Source: a virus
Virus record (IMG/VR): IMGVR_UViG_3300005294_000044
Coordinates: 1 to 57,159 of that record
DNA length: 57,159 bases
Strand: one strand, 5' to 3'
Shown here: positions 7,054-13,559 of the stretch, piece after piece
How the letters are laid out: each line of letters begins with the position of its first letter
Numbering within the stretch: position 1 is the first letter of the stretch
The notes under the pieces: generated by a model
The model's input: the letters and a program-made list of their open reading frames with translations, nothing else
What the model was told of the DNA's origin: nothing
The model's database searches: none
Made by a program: the position numbers and the translations under genes

Positions 7054-7361
7054 TCGATGAATACGATACCCAGCACCCGGAAACCGGGTCCAGCAACATC
7101 TCCAAGGCCACACCCGAGTGGACAGTGGTCTTGGAGGAGGCCCGCAGGAACTATGACGGGGTCGGCTACGTGCTACACGACGCCTATGCCATTGTCAGCG
7201 AACAGGCCAAGGCTGGGGTTCCCTGGTTCAAGTGCATGAACTGTGGCTGTCCCTACCGGGCGGACCGGGAGGGAGCATCCGTCGACAGTTGTTCCCCGCA
7301 GTGCTGGGGTGACTACCTCAGCTACCTGGACAATTCCTTAGAGGGCATGTGGGACCGGTGA
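7050..7361 (+). CDS. Small zinc-ribbon-like protein
   Basis: 103 residues. The C-terminal half has C-M-N-C-G-C-P-Y-R, then C-S-P-Q-C-W, a clear four-Cys zinc ribbon resembling small phage zinc fingers that end in SPQCW-type knuckles. ATGA overlap with the preceding gene and GTGA with the next. Role unknown; DNA or protein binding is plausible. Confidence 0.7.
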   Translation: MIDEYDTQHPETGSSNISKATPEWTVVLEEARRNYDGVGYVLHDAYAIVSEQAKAGVPWFKCMNCGCPYRADREGASVDSCSPQCWGDYLSYLDNSLEGMWDR

Positions 7362-7558
7362 GGATGTTCATCACCAACGCCCTGGGGACCGTGCACCTGA
7401 TGCGTCAAGACGGCACCACCTGCCCACAAGGGACCAGGGTGCAGCGTCGCCTGGCCGTGTCCGATCTTCAGTGCAAGGTGTACAAGCTGACCCCCTGTGA
7501 CCACTGCTGGCCCCAGTCGAACGAGTTCGATCGCAACATCAACCGGAGGATCAGGTGA
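7358..7558 (+). CDS. Small Cys-containing protein
   Basis: 66 residues from the GTG in the GTGA overlap (an ATG two codons later is an alternative). Cys residues occur as T-C, Q-C and C-D-H-C-W, again a possible zinc site. It ends with a basic tail (NINRRIR) and is directly coupled to the membrane-protein trio that follows. No family recognised. Confidence 0.6.
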   Translation: MRMFITNALGTVHLMRQDGTTCPQGTRVQRRLAVSDLQCKVYKLTPCDHCWPQSNEFDRNINRRIR

Positions 7559-7737
7559 AGCGCCGGGACCCGGCCCTACTCGTAGGCGGGGCGGTGATGC
7601 TTGTCATTGGCACCGTTGGCGCCATATCCCTGAAGTCCTATGACTTCTGGGATAACACGTGGGGGTTCTTCGCAGGAGCCGGAGCCGCGCAGATAGCCGG
7701 CTACATAGAAAGGTACAGACGAAATGAACAAGACTAG
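7555..7737 (+). CDS. Small two-TM membrane protein
   Basis: 60 residues, GTG start. Two hydrophobic segments (LLVGGAVMLVIGTVGAISL and GFFAGAGAAQIAGYI) flank a short polar loop, and the tail is charged. First of three consecutive small membrane proteins. Similar pairs act as holins or in superinfection exclusion in other phages, but here they lie far from the endolysin, so function is open. Confidence 0.65.
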   Translation: MKRRDPALLVGGAVMLVIGTVGAISLKSYDFWDNTWGFFAGAGAAQIAGYIERYRRNEQD

Positions 7738-7897
7738 ATGGGCTCTGGCCCTGACGATCGCAGCCGTGACCGGAGCCGTGGTGGCCAACATCTGGTTCCG
7801 TGAGACAGTGACCGAGGCCCTGAACAAGGTTCAGGAGAAGGCCACTGAGCTGGCCGAGGCACTCGGGGTACACGGGGAAGAGATGGAGGAAAAGTGA
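7724..7897 (+). CDS. Small single-TM protein with acidic helical tail
   Basis: 57 residues: a basic N-terminus, one hydrophobic segment (WALALTIAAVTGAVVANIWF), then an amphipathic Glu/Lys/Ala helix. N-in, C-out membrane topology is likely. It overlaps both neighbours by a few bases, which supports co-translation with the other two membrane proteins. Function unknown. Confidence 0.65.
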   Translation: MNKTRWALALTIAAVTGAVVANIWFRETVTEALNKVQEKATELAEALGVHGEEMEEK

Positions 7898-8133
7898 GCG
7901 ACGCACCGTTTTATCTGGGGTCGGTCGCTGCGGTCATTGGCCTGGTCGTTGGTATTGGCGGATCAGCGGTTGCCTTCGCCAATCACTCTGATCACGTCAC
8001 CTGCCTGCGGGCCCAAGAGCAGACGGGCCTGGAAACCAGGTTCGCCCGGTCTGGCTTCCAGGGCGAGTGCTACATCAAGGTCAATGACCGCTGGGTTCCG
8101 CTGGAACGCTGGATCAACGTCGGTAGCGAGTAG
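7894..8133 (+). CDS. Small single-TM protein
   Basis: 79 residues with one N-terminal hydrophobic segment (GSVAAVIGLVVGIGGSAVAF) and a soluble part with two Cys (TC... ECYI) that could form a disulfide outside the membrane. GTG start coupled to the previous gene. Last gene before the terminator at 8141. Confidence 0.65.
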   Translation: MSDAPFYLGSVAAVIGLVVGIGGSAVAFANHSDHVTCLRAQEQTGLETRFARSGFQGECYIKVNDRWVPLERWINVGSE

Positions 8134-8140
8134 ATAGGCT

Positions 8141-8204
8141 CCCGGGTCCAGGTTGTTGCACAGGCTGCTGGGGTGTGGCCGCGCACCCTGGACCCGGGGC
8201 TTTT
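8141..8204 (+). terminator. Rho-independent terminator with large loop
   Basis: CCCGGGTCCAGG (8141-8152) pairs perfectly with CCTGGACCCGGG (8187-8198), followed by GGCTTTT. The loop is 34 nt. It closes the 1.0-8.1 kb unit; the next ribosome-binding site (AAGGAGGAG) follows at once, so the next transcript may depend on read-through or on a promoter inside this region. Confidence 0.85.
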
Positions 8205-8216
8205 AAGGAGGAGTAG

Positions 8217-8429
8217 ATGAAAGATCCCAAAGACCACGGCTACTGGGCGGGGGACGTGTTCCACTTCACCCCACCGCTGGAGTTTCCAGGCAAAGATGAT
8301 CTGCCCCATACCGTCAGGTCGATCGACTTGTCCCAGTTGGTTTTGGGCGAGAACATCAGCCGGGATGATGTAGTCCACGCCATGCTCAATTCAGTCCATC
8401 ACGCCATCGAAGGAGAACCTGATGCTTAA
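8217..8429 (+). CDS. Small hypothetical protein
   Basis: 70 residues, acidic and His-rich. The ATG has AAGGAGGAGTAG directly upstream, one of the strongest ribosome-binding sites in the window. No recognised domain. It overlaps the secreted I36-like gene by 8 nt, so the two may be translated together. Confidence 0.7.
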   Translation: MKDPKDHGYWAGDVFHFTPPLEFPGKDDLPHTVRSIDLSQLVLGENISRDDVVHAMLNSVHHAIEGEPDA

Positions 8430-8886
8430 CCGGATCAAGAGCGCTGTGATCGTGGGGCTACTGGCCCTGACCGGGATCGGAGTCGCTGCCGCTCCGGCCC
8501 ATGCCGACCAGAACGCCGGCTACGAGTACTTCGATCCACACGATCAGGACGTGCACGGGGACCAGCCCAAGTTCGGTGAGTTCGGGTACAAGGTCGCACC
8601 AGTGGGGTTCACCGCTGCACCAGCGACGATGATCTCTTGCCCGGCTGCGTACCTATGCACGTATGAGGATTACGGGTACGCCGGTCAGATGTACTACTAC
8701 ACGGGCCCGTTCAACGCCTGTATCACGGTCGGCGCCCCGTGGACCAACATGATCTCGTCGGTGATCAACAACAAGTCGATACCAGTGCGCCTGTACTACA
8801 ACATCTGTTCGTCCAACCTGTTCAATCAGAACATGGGTCCCAACAGTGACAAGTACACCTTGGGGCCGCACTGGACAACCACGTGA
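8422..8886 (+). CDS. Secreted peptidase-inhibitor I36/crystallin-fold protein
   Basis: 154 residues. The N-terminus is a classical Sec signal peptide: basic MLNRIK, hydrophobic AVIVGLLALTGIGVAAA, cleavage after AHA. The mature part contains CPAAYLCTYEDYGYAGQMY and later WTNMISSVINNKS, the hallmark of the peptidase inhibitor family I36 (beta/gamma-crystallin-like), first known from Streptomyces. Four Cys probably form disulfides outside the cell. In a phage, an exported protein of this sort may protect against host proteases or modify the cell surface; that part is inference. Well-supported start (GGAGAACCTG before ATG). Confidence 0.8.
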   Translation: MLNRIKSAVIVGLLALTGIGVAAAPAHADQNAGYEYFDPHDQDVHGDQPKFGEFGYKVAPVGFTAAPATMISCPAAYLCTYEDYGYAGQMYYYTGPFNACITVGAPWTNMISSVINNKSIPVRLYYNICSSNLFNQNMGPNSDKYTLGPHWTTT

Positions 8887-8947
8887 AGTCGATGTGGATC
8901 GGATTCACGCCACCGCACTAAGTGACAGCAACGGAAACAGGAGCAGC

Positions 8948-9466
8948 ATGATCTCACCGATAAAGCTGGGCTGGATGGCCGGGGTTATTGACCTTAAAGG
9001 CCGCCTGGTCCACAAGAAGAACCAGATGCGGGCCACCCCACAGATCGTGCTCATGGTGGAGACCAAGGAGTTCGGGGTGGTCCGGGAGCTGAGCAACCTC
9101 ACCGGCACCCGGCCCGAGGCCATGGACCGGCGTCCGGTCAAGGACTGGATGCGTAGGGGCTGCCTGGAGCACTGCCCAGAGGCCCACATCCACGTGTACG
9201 ACATGAACCGGGACGAGTCTTATATGCCACCGATCGCCCGCTGGACCATCACCGGGGGCGGGATGTACGTGGTGCTGGACAGCGTGCTGCCCTTCATCCA
9301 GATAGACCGAGGCTATCCAGAAGCCATGGACCAGGTCATGGTCAACACTCCACTGACGGGACAGGGATCCGCTGCGGTGATCAACTCCCTGCGCCGGCTG
9401 CATGGCCTGGGCTGGGAGATGCCCGAAGAGTTCAAGGAGGTTGTTGGCGATGCCGCTTCCACCTGA
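8948..9466 (+). CDS. LAGLIDADG-like DNA-binding protein
   Basis: 172 residues from the ATG at 8948 (AGGAGCAGC upstream). The opening KLGWMAGVIDLKGRLVHKK matches the pattern of a LAGLIDADG helix (W-x-A-G-x-I-D-x-x-G) followed by beta strands, but the catalytic acidic residue after D is replaced by Leu/Lys and only one clear motif is visible. It may be a domesticated, non-cleaving relative used for DNA binding. It is followed directly by genes that look recombination-related. Confidence 0.6.
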   Translation: MISPIKLGWMAGVIDLKGRLVHKKNQMRATPQIVLMVETKEFGVVRELSNLTGTRPEAMDRRPVKDWMRRGCLEHCPEAHIHVYDMNRDESYMPPIARWTITGGGMYVVLDSVLPFIQIDRGYPEAMDQVMVNTPLTGQGSAAVINSLRRLHGLGWEMPEEFKEVVGDAAST

Positions 9467-9635
9467 CATGCCCAAGGTCATTCGGCTGCTCCGACAGATG
9501 CACCGCCAACAGGTGGAAACTGATGACCTGGGTCAACGCGAGATCGCTTGGTACTACTGGAGCGGGGATATCGAGGAAGCACTGGGGCTTGACCCTGGAG
9601 CTATTACCGGAGAGGACCCAGATGCCGCTTCCTGA
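9450..9635 (+). CDS. Small hypothetical protein
   Basis: 61 residues from the ATG at 9450, chosen for AAGGAGG 9-10 nt upstream. Begins MPLPPDMPKVIRLLRQM and ends in an acidic tail. The next gene also starts MPLP after a near-identical ATGCCGCTTCC string. No known domain. Confidence 0.6.
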   Translation: MPLPPDMPKVIRLLRQMHRQQVETDDLGQREIAWYYWSGDIEEALGLDPGAITGEDPDAAS

Positions 9636-9990
9636 CAAGTATGCGGATGAGCCGGTAGTGGAGTTGGACAAGGACAAGGTCACGCTCTGGCGCAACGCCC
9701 AGGATGCCGCCGATCAGTGGCAGGCCCATGCTGATGCCTTGAAGCGGGAGCTGATCGAGGTGGTCGGGGCCAACCACGCCGGCACCGTGGACGGCCAGAA
9801 GGTGATCACCTACCGGCCCATGAACAAGTGGGCTGAGGCCCAGCTGCGGGAGCAGTACCCGGATCTGGTCCGGCACTATCTGGTGGAGCGGCTGGAGTCC
9901 AGGCTGGACATCGAGGCGTTTAGGCGCCAGCATCCGGACGTGGTCGACAAGTACCAGGTGCGCCAGTTCCGGTTCGTGGAGGAGACGTAG
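9622..9990 (+). CDS. Conserved-type phage hypothetical protein
   Basis: 122 residues from the ATG at 9622. The features DKVTLWRNAQDAADQW, then HAGTVDGQKVITYRPMNKW, then KYQVRQFRF match by eye a protein often found next to recombination or exonuclease genes in actinobacterial phages, with no established activity. It shares the wording of YqaJ/RecB accessory regions (DGxKV), but the nuclease residues are absent. Upstream of the resolvase-like gene at 10230. Confidence 0.65.
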   Translation: MPLPDKYADEPVVELDKDKVTLWRNAQDAADQWQAHADALKRELIEVVGANHAGTVDGQKVITYRPMNKWAEAQLREQYPDLVRHYLVERLESRLDIEAFRRQHPDVVDKYQVRQFRFVEET

Positions 9991-10233
9991 ATGGATGACA
10001 CCGGCTTCGACTGGGAAGCGCACACCTACTCCTACATTTCCAGTGGTGGGGTGCGGAATATGGTCCGGGAGAACACGTGCTCCCGCTGCGGATACAAGGT
10101 CACCGAGACCTGGGTCTTGAACCACATTCCTGACACGTATCCGCCGCAGGGAACCTGGAGTTACTACGTCCTGGGGGACACGAACCATGATCACCCAGAT
10201 CCGGAACCGGTCGGTGCCAGGATGGCGGCATGA
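9991..10233 (+). CDS. Small CxxC protein
   Basis: 80 residues starting immediately after the preceding stop. One C-S-R-C-G pair (residues ~31-34) and several His residues near the end (HDHPDP) could bind a metal. The stop overlaps the next start (ATGA). Unknown function. Confidence 0.65.
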   Translation: MDDTGFDWEAHTYSYISSGGVRNMVRENTCSRCGYKVTETWVLNHIPDTYPPQGTWSYYVLGDTNHDHPDPEPVGARMAA

Positions 10234-10607
10234 ACCCACGAGCGATCAAAGCCAAGGGTCGTGACGCGGAGAACGCCATCGTGGACCTGTTGCGCACCTC
10301 TGGCTGGCCCCTGGCCGAACGGAGACGCCTGACCGGGACCCTGGACCGGGGTGACATCACCGGGGTCCCTGACGTGGTCCTGGAGTCCAAGTCTGGGGCC
10401 ACCATCAAGCTGGCGGAGTGGCTGCGGGAGACCGAACGGGAGCGGCTCAACGACAATGCCCTGTATGGGGCCCTGGTCATCAAGCTGCGGGGGGTGGGGG
10501 CTACCCGGGCCCACGAGTGGCCGGTCCTGATCCCCCTGGGGCAGTTCCTTGCCCTGCTTCGGGAAAGTGGACGGGGGGGACCCTTAGAACAGGAGGATCA
10601 ACCATGA
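10230..10607 (+). CDS. Holliday-junction-resolvase-like PD-(D/E)XK nuclease
   Basis: 125 residues with the order expected of Hjc/PDDEXK-type resolvases: KGRDAENAIVDLLR (Glu in the first helix), RRLTGTLDRGDITGVPDVVLESKSG (the D-(x)n-E-x-K core: GVPD, E-S-K), then LRETERERLND. In DNA metabolism this would resolve branched replication or packaging intermediates or act as a nicking nuclease. Resolvases normally lie beside replication genes, and here the neighbours are small early-type genes. Confidence 0.7.
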   Translation: MNPRAIKAKGRDAENAIVDLLRTSGWPLAERRRLTGTLDRGDITGVPDVVLESKSGATIKLAEWLRETERERLNDNALYGALVIKLRGVGATRAHEWPVLIPLGQFLALLRESGRGGPLEQEDQP

Positions 10608-10816
10608 GAGATGGGACAGCGTTAGGATATTGCCAGACGCACAGTAAGCTGATGTATCCGGACCGTAAGAGTGCCCGCAAGGCAGCTCACCGCCTGTCCG
10701 GGCATCTCAACGCCTACCGATGCACGGCCGTGCCCATGTTCTGGCACGTCGGCACCCTGAACCCCTACGTGATCCAAGGTCACGTAGACCGGTCCACCTG
10801 GTACCAGGCGGCCTGA
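10604..10816 (+). CDS. Small Cys/His protein
   Basis: 70 residues from the ATG at 10604 (GGAGG upstream, ATGA overlap). The spacing C-Q-T-H ... H ... H-L-N-A-Y-R-C resembles one finger of the small bacterial C2H2-like proteins often seen in phages (CxxH...HxxxYxC, including the RLSGHLNAYRC tail). Likely nucleic-acid binding. Confidence 0.65.
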   Translation: MRDGTALGYCQTHSKLMYPDRKSARKAAHRLSGHLNAYRCTAVPMFWHVGTLNPYVIQGHVDRSTWYQAA

Positions 10817-10992
10817 TGGACACCATGTCGCAGATCCAGCAGAAGGCCCGGGACCGGGCCGAGATGGTGCGACAGATCTACAGGCGCAAGGCCGCCCGCA
10901 AGATCTGGCGCCAGGCCAAGCAGGAGAAGTGGTCGGCCTACGACCTGGACCTGGTGCTGGGATCTTTAGGGCTTGATGATCTAACTCAATAG
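10816..10992 (+). CDS. 58-residue basic helical protein
   Basis: The ATG overlaps the previous stop (TGATG). The protein is basic and helical (QKARDRAEMVRQIYRRKAARKIWRQAKQEKW), probably binding nucleic acid, with an acidic tail. It is the last protein gene of the rightward arm. No family recognised. Confidence 0.65.
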   Translation: MDTMSQIQQKARDRAEMVRQIYRRKAARKIWRQAKQEKWSAYDLDLVLGSLGLDDLTQ

Positions 10993-11296
10993 CTTGGGTA
11001 TGGGGTGTCAACGGGTCCATTCCGCACGAGATCCGACACCGCCCGAAGGCTGGTCATGACAAGGAATCCGATCCCTCTAGCCAGACCTGCGCCCCATACC
11101 CTCACCCCCCTGGTACCATGGAACATGAAGGACCCATGGTGCCTGGGGAGACCCCAGGACAGCCTTGAGGGGTGACTCGCATCGGCCATGAAACAGGTCC
11201 TTCACTAGCTTGGGGGTACGCCATCAACACCAGGGCGTATCTGGTTCAAGGTTCGGCGGGGCGCCTTGCCCAGAAAGCCCCGCCTCCTAAATTCAT
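10993..11296. other. Non-coding gap with inverted and direct repeats
   Basis: About 300 bp without a supportable gene. It holds a 10-bp inverted pair GGGTATGGGG (10996-11005)/CCCCATACCC (11092-11101), a repeated TAGCTTGGG (10990 and 11206 regions, each followed about 10 nt later by TCAAC), and an 8-bp hairpin GGCGGGGC/GCCCCGCC (11255-11284) with no T-run. It could hold control sites for the tRNA or a replication or packaging site; nothing decisive is seen. Confidence 0.4.
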
Positions 11297-11368
11297 AGCG
11301 GAGTAGAGCAGCAGTAGCTCGTCTGGCTCATAACCAGAAGGTCACAGGTGCGAATCCTGTCTTCGCCA
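11297..11368 (+). tRNA. tRNA with anticodon CAT (Met or Ile2)
   Basis: A 72-nt cloverleaf: acceptor AGCGGAG/CTTCGCC, D-stem GAGC/GCTC, anticodon stem TCTGG/CCAGA with loop CTCATAA, variable AGGTC, T-stem ACAGG/CCTGT with loop TGCGAAT, discriminator A. The 3' CCA is not encoded. The anticodon loop resembles elongator Met or lysidine-type Ile tRNAs. Position 1-72 is an A-C mismatch, the D-loop is short (AGCAGTA, lacking the usual GG), and the T-loop has TGC in place of TTC, so it may be degenerate or phage-specialised. Confidence 0.8.
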
Positions 11369-11404
11369 CGACGCCACCGAGTAAACCGCCAAGCTACACA
11401 GCGG

Positions 11405-11490
11405 TTCCGAGGCAGTCTGAGGTCGCTAAGCTCGGTAAAGGGCGGCCTCGCTTAATCTCGGAAACATTCCTTCGGGGCGCCAGTGTTTCC
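11405..11490 (+). other. Structured intergenic RNA candidate
   Basis: TTCCGAG (11405-11411) pairs with CTCGGAA (11457-11463); inside it GAGGTCGC (11419-11426) pairs with GCGGCCTC (11442-11449), with a symmetrical 7x7 internal loop. A second hairpin GGAAACA (11460-11466)/TGTTTCC (11484-11490) uses four of the same bases, so the two folds exclude each other. It lies between the tRNA and the terminator at 11494. Function unknown. Confidence 0.45.
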
Positions 11491-11493
11491 GGC

Positions 11494-11537
11494 CAGGGGC
11501 CGTTACTGGGGTGAAACCCGGTAGCGGCCCCTGTTTT
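11494..11537 (+). terminator. Strong rho-independent terminator
   Basis: A 17-bp stem (CAGGGGCCGTTACTGGG with CCCGGTAGCGGCCCCTG, two G-T pairs), GTGAAA loop, then TTTT. It stops rightward transcription from the small-gene/tRNA arm. The stem overlaps the last codons of the leftward gene 11503-11829. Confidence 0.9.
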
Positions 11538-11829
11538 CGTGTGGGGGCAGGTTCTCCCACATCGGCTCAGGTACCGAGGTGCCCCGCTTCCCGATCGACT
11601 CGTAGACCTGGGTGGCCAGCCACATGGCCCGGCGGTGACACCACCACTGGTCCCGGCCACACACCTCGAAGCTGAACGTGAGCCGGGCAAACGGGGCCCC
11701 GGTCACCTCCGGCTCGTTGTACCACCAGAACTTCTCGGCCAGGTGGCGCAGCAGGCCCAGGATTTGATCATGCTTGTCTTCGGCGTACACCCCAGGATGT
11801 TGGAAGAAGTACCGCCGATGGGTGGTCAT
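11503..11829 (-). CDS. Hypothetical protein, last gene of the late operon
   Basis: 108 residues, Trp/His-rich (KFWWYNEPEVTGAPFARLTFSF... DQWWCHRRAMW). The ATG overlaps the stop of the DUF4082 gene (ATGA). No recognised domain. It reads like a small soluble alpha/beta protein. Its position at the end of the glycan/late block suggests a virion- or glycan-related role, without direct evidence. Confidence 0.65.
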   Translation of the reverse strand: MTTHRRYFFQHPGVYAEDKHDQILGLLRHLAEKFWWYNEPEVTGAPFARLTFSFEVCGRDQWWCHRRAMWLATQVYESIGKRGTSVPEPMWENLPPHENRGRYRVSPQ

Positions 11830-12416
11830 TCCAGACCCACACCCAGGCTCATCATCGGGATCGCGGAGCGGTGCTGCTGGTGATGTCCATGGGCGTGACC
11901 GCCACCGGGGAGCACAGTGTCGAACAGGGTGTCCACGAAGTACAGGCCACCACCGAAGGAGTCTTCCGGATAGGTCAGGGCAGCCCCCACATGGAACTTG
12001 CCGTTCTCGATGGTGGCGAACGGGGCGGTCTGATCCTGGATGGCGGTCAGGTGCCCGTTGGTGACCTGCTGACCCAGGAAGAACAGCGGGGTGGCTGCGT
12101 AGTTGTCAGCTATCAGGACCGTGGTCACGTAGAGCTGCGGGTTGGGAAGGATCACCTGGGCCAGAGGGAACAGCACCTCGTTCCAGGTGTTGGCGACCAG
12201 GGGCCCGAAGTTCACCTGTTGTAGCAGGATCCCCGTGGCGTTGTCAGTGACACTGAACAGGGCCCCGGTCACCGTTCCCGAGGGCAGGGCCACCGGTGCG
12301 TACCATCTGACCCCGAAGACGAACCCGGGCACATCGCTGTAGAAGATGGTGCCCAGGCTGTACGGCCCATCGTTTCCCTGGGTCGTAGGCGTCTGCGAGG
12401 TGAAGATGGACTGCAT
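11826..12416 (-). CDS. DUF4082-domain protein (possible tail/receptor-binding component)
   Basis: 196 residues from the ATG at 12416. Residues 1-~165 follow the DUF4082 pattern: TPTTQGNDGPYSLGTIFYSD, then GVRWYAP, GTVTGALFSVTDNATG, NTWNEVLFPL, YVTTVLIADNY, FATIENGKFH. DUF4082 is a beta-sandwich found in extracellular carbohydrate-related proteins of actinobacteria. The C-terminus has a His-rich stretch (HAHGHHQQHR). Lying after the glycosyltransferases and leftward of the tail genes, it may be a surface-exposed virion module or the acceptor of glycan modification (inference). Confidence 0.7.
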   Translation of the reverse strand: MQSIFTSQTPTTQGNDGPYSLGTIFYSDVPGFVFGVRWYAPVALPSGTVTGALFSVTDNATGILLQQVNFGPLVANTWNEVLFPLAQVILPNPQLYVTTVLIADNYAATPLFFLGQQVTNGHLTAIQDQTAPFATIENGKFHVGAALTYPEDSFGGGLYFVDTLFDTVLPGGGHAHGHHQQHRSAIPMMSLGVGLE

Positions 12417-12423
12417 AGGTGGA

Positions 12424-13026
12424 TCATGCCACCGCATCACCCTTGGTGGGCAGACCTGAAGTGTTCTGGCCATGGTGGCGCCATAACCACGTCTTGCGGA
12501 CCAGGTGACTGATCTTGGCACCAGCGGCCAGGCACTCCAAGGTGAACCGTCGATCCTCACCCGAGTTCGTGTTGTGCCCCCGGTTCAGCACCTGGAACCC
12601 CACCTGCTTGGCCAGCTCAGTCCGGACCAGGGTGGTGATGGTGGTCTCGATCGGGTTGTCCGGATCGAACGGCATCATGTAGTGGGTCAGGGGGAAGATC
12701 GGATCCTCCTCCAGGACCTGACCGTCAGCGGTCAGGACCTTAAACCACGAATAACAAAAATCTGCACCGGTCTCTTGGGCGTGCTTGGCCAGCAGCTCCA
12801 GGTGCCGGGGCAGGAACATGTCATCCGAGTCCAGGAACGCCACCCAGTCGGTCTGTACGGCGTCCAGGGCCCGCTGGCGGGTTGGGGCAGCACCTTGTCG
12901 GTCTACGTCCACAGCGACGCTGATAGCGGCCGGGGGCAGGGTCTGTAGCGCTACCGAGTTCATCGCCTGAACGAACAGGCGGTTGCGTGGGCCCAGATGC
13001 GTGGGGGTGACGACTGTGATCTTCAT
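12424..13026 (-). CDS. Family-2-type glycosyltransferase
   Basis: 200 residues, a GT-A fold: MKITVVTPTHLGPRNRLFVQAMNSV, then QTDWVAFLDSDDMFLP (the D-x-D metal/nucleotide-sugar site) and GEDRRFTLECLAAG (E-D-x-x-F acceptor motif). Cytoplasmic, transferring a sugar from a nucleotide-sugar donor. The ATG overlaps the previous stop (ATGA). With three other glycosyltransferases and two methyltransferases it forms a glycan cassette between the lysis genes and the operon end. Confidence 0.85.
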   Translation of the reverse strand: MKITVVTPTHLGPRNRLFVQAMNSVALQTLPPAAISVAVDVDRQGAAPTRQRALDAVQTDWVAFLDSDDMFLPRHLELLAKHAQETGADFCYSWFKVLTADGQVLEEDPIFPLTHYMMPFDPDNPIETTITTLVRTELAKQVGFQVLNRGHNTNSGEDRRFTLECLAAGAKISHLVRKTWLWRHHGQNTSGLPTKGDAVA

Positions 13027-13559
13027 GGGACCATCGCCGTCACACCGGGGATAAAATCGAAGTCTGCTATGCCCGGCCTACGCGCCAGTAGGAACACCCC
13101 AGGCGCCTCGGGATCGTCTTCAAGCTCCTCAACAGTGAGCCCTACCAGTCTGGCAATCGCATACATGGCATCCACCGTGTAGCGCCAGGTGTCGATCGGA
13201 TACGGATGGTACGGGAACCCCGGGGACCGGGTGGTGACGAGCAGGTAGCCGCCCGGGATGACCAGATCCGCCAGCGCCAGCACACTGATCTTCCAGTCGA
13301 CCACATGCTCCAGCATCTCGGTGCTGATCACGAGTTCGAACTGGCCGAAACGCGACCGGGCCTGAGCTAGGTCACATACCTGATCCACGCCAGGGCCAGC
13401 CCCAATGTCAATGCCCAGGTAACTGTCTGGCCCGAGCGCCCCCACGATCGGACGCACCGATCCATTCACGTTGTATGAGCCAACCTCGATCACCCGTTGA
13501 CCACGGACATGCTCGACTGTCAGGACTTTTCTGGTCCAGGCCAGAACTGAATCATGCAT
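13023..13559 (-). CDS. SAM-dependent methyltransferase (class I)
   Basis: 178 residues from the ATG in the TAATG overlap at 13559. Motif I is VIEVGSYNVNGSV, motif II YLGIDIGAGPGVDQV, then STEMLEHV (post-I acidic/aromatic loop), IPGGYLLVTTRSPG and HPYPIDTWRY. This matches the Methyltransf_11/23 group that acts on small molecules or sugars. A substrate within the phage glycan pathway is likely from context. Confidence 0.8.
   Translation of the reverse strand: MHDSVLAWTRKVLTVEHVRGQRVIEVGSYNVNGSVRPIVGALGPDSYLGIDIGAGPGVDQVCDLAQARSRFGQFELVISTEMLEHVVDWKISVLALADLVIPGGYLLVTTRSPGFPYHPYPIDTWRYTVDAMYAIARLVGLTVEELEDDPEAPGVFLLARRPGIADFDFIPGVTAMVP

Noticed and set aside
10986-11189. 67-codon minus-strand frame in the gap before the tRNA
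   Set aside because: No ribosome-binding site or domain, and it overlaps repeat arms on a stretch that looks non-coding.
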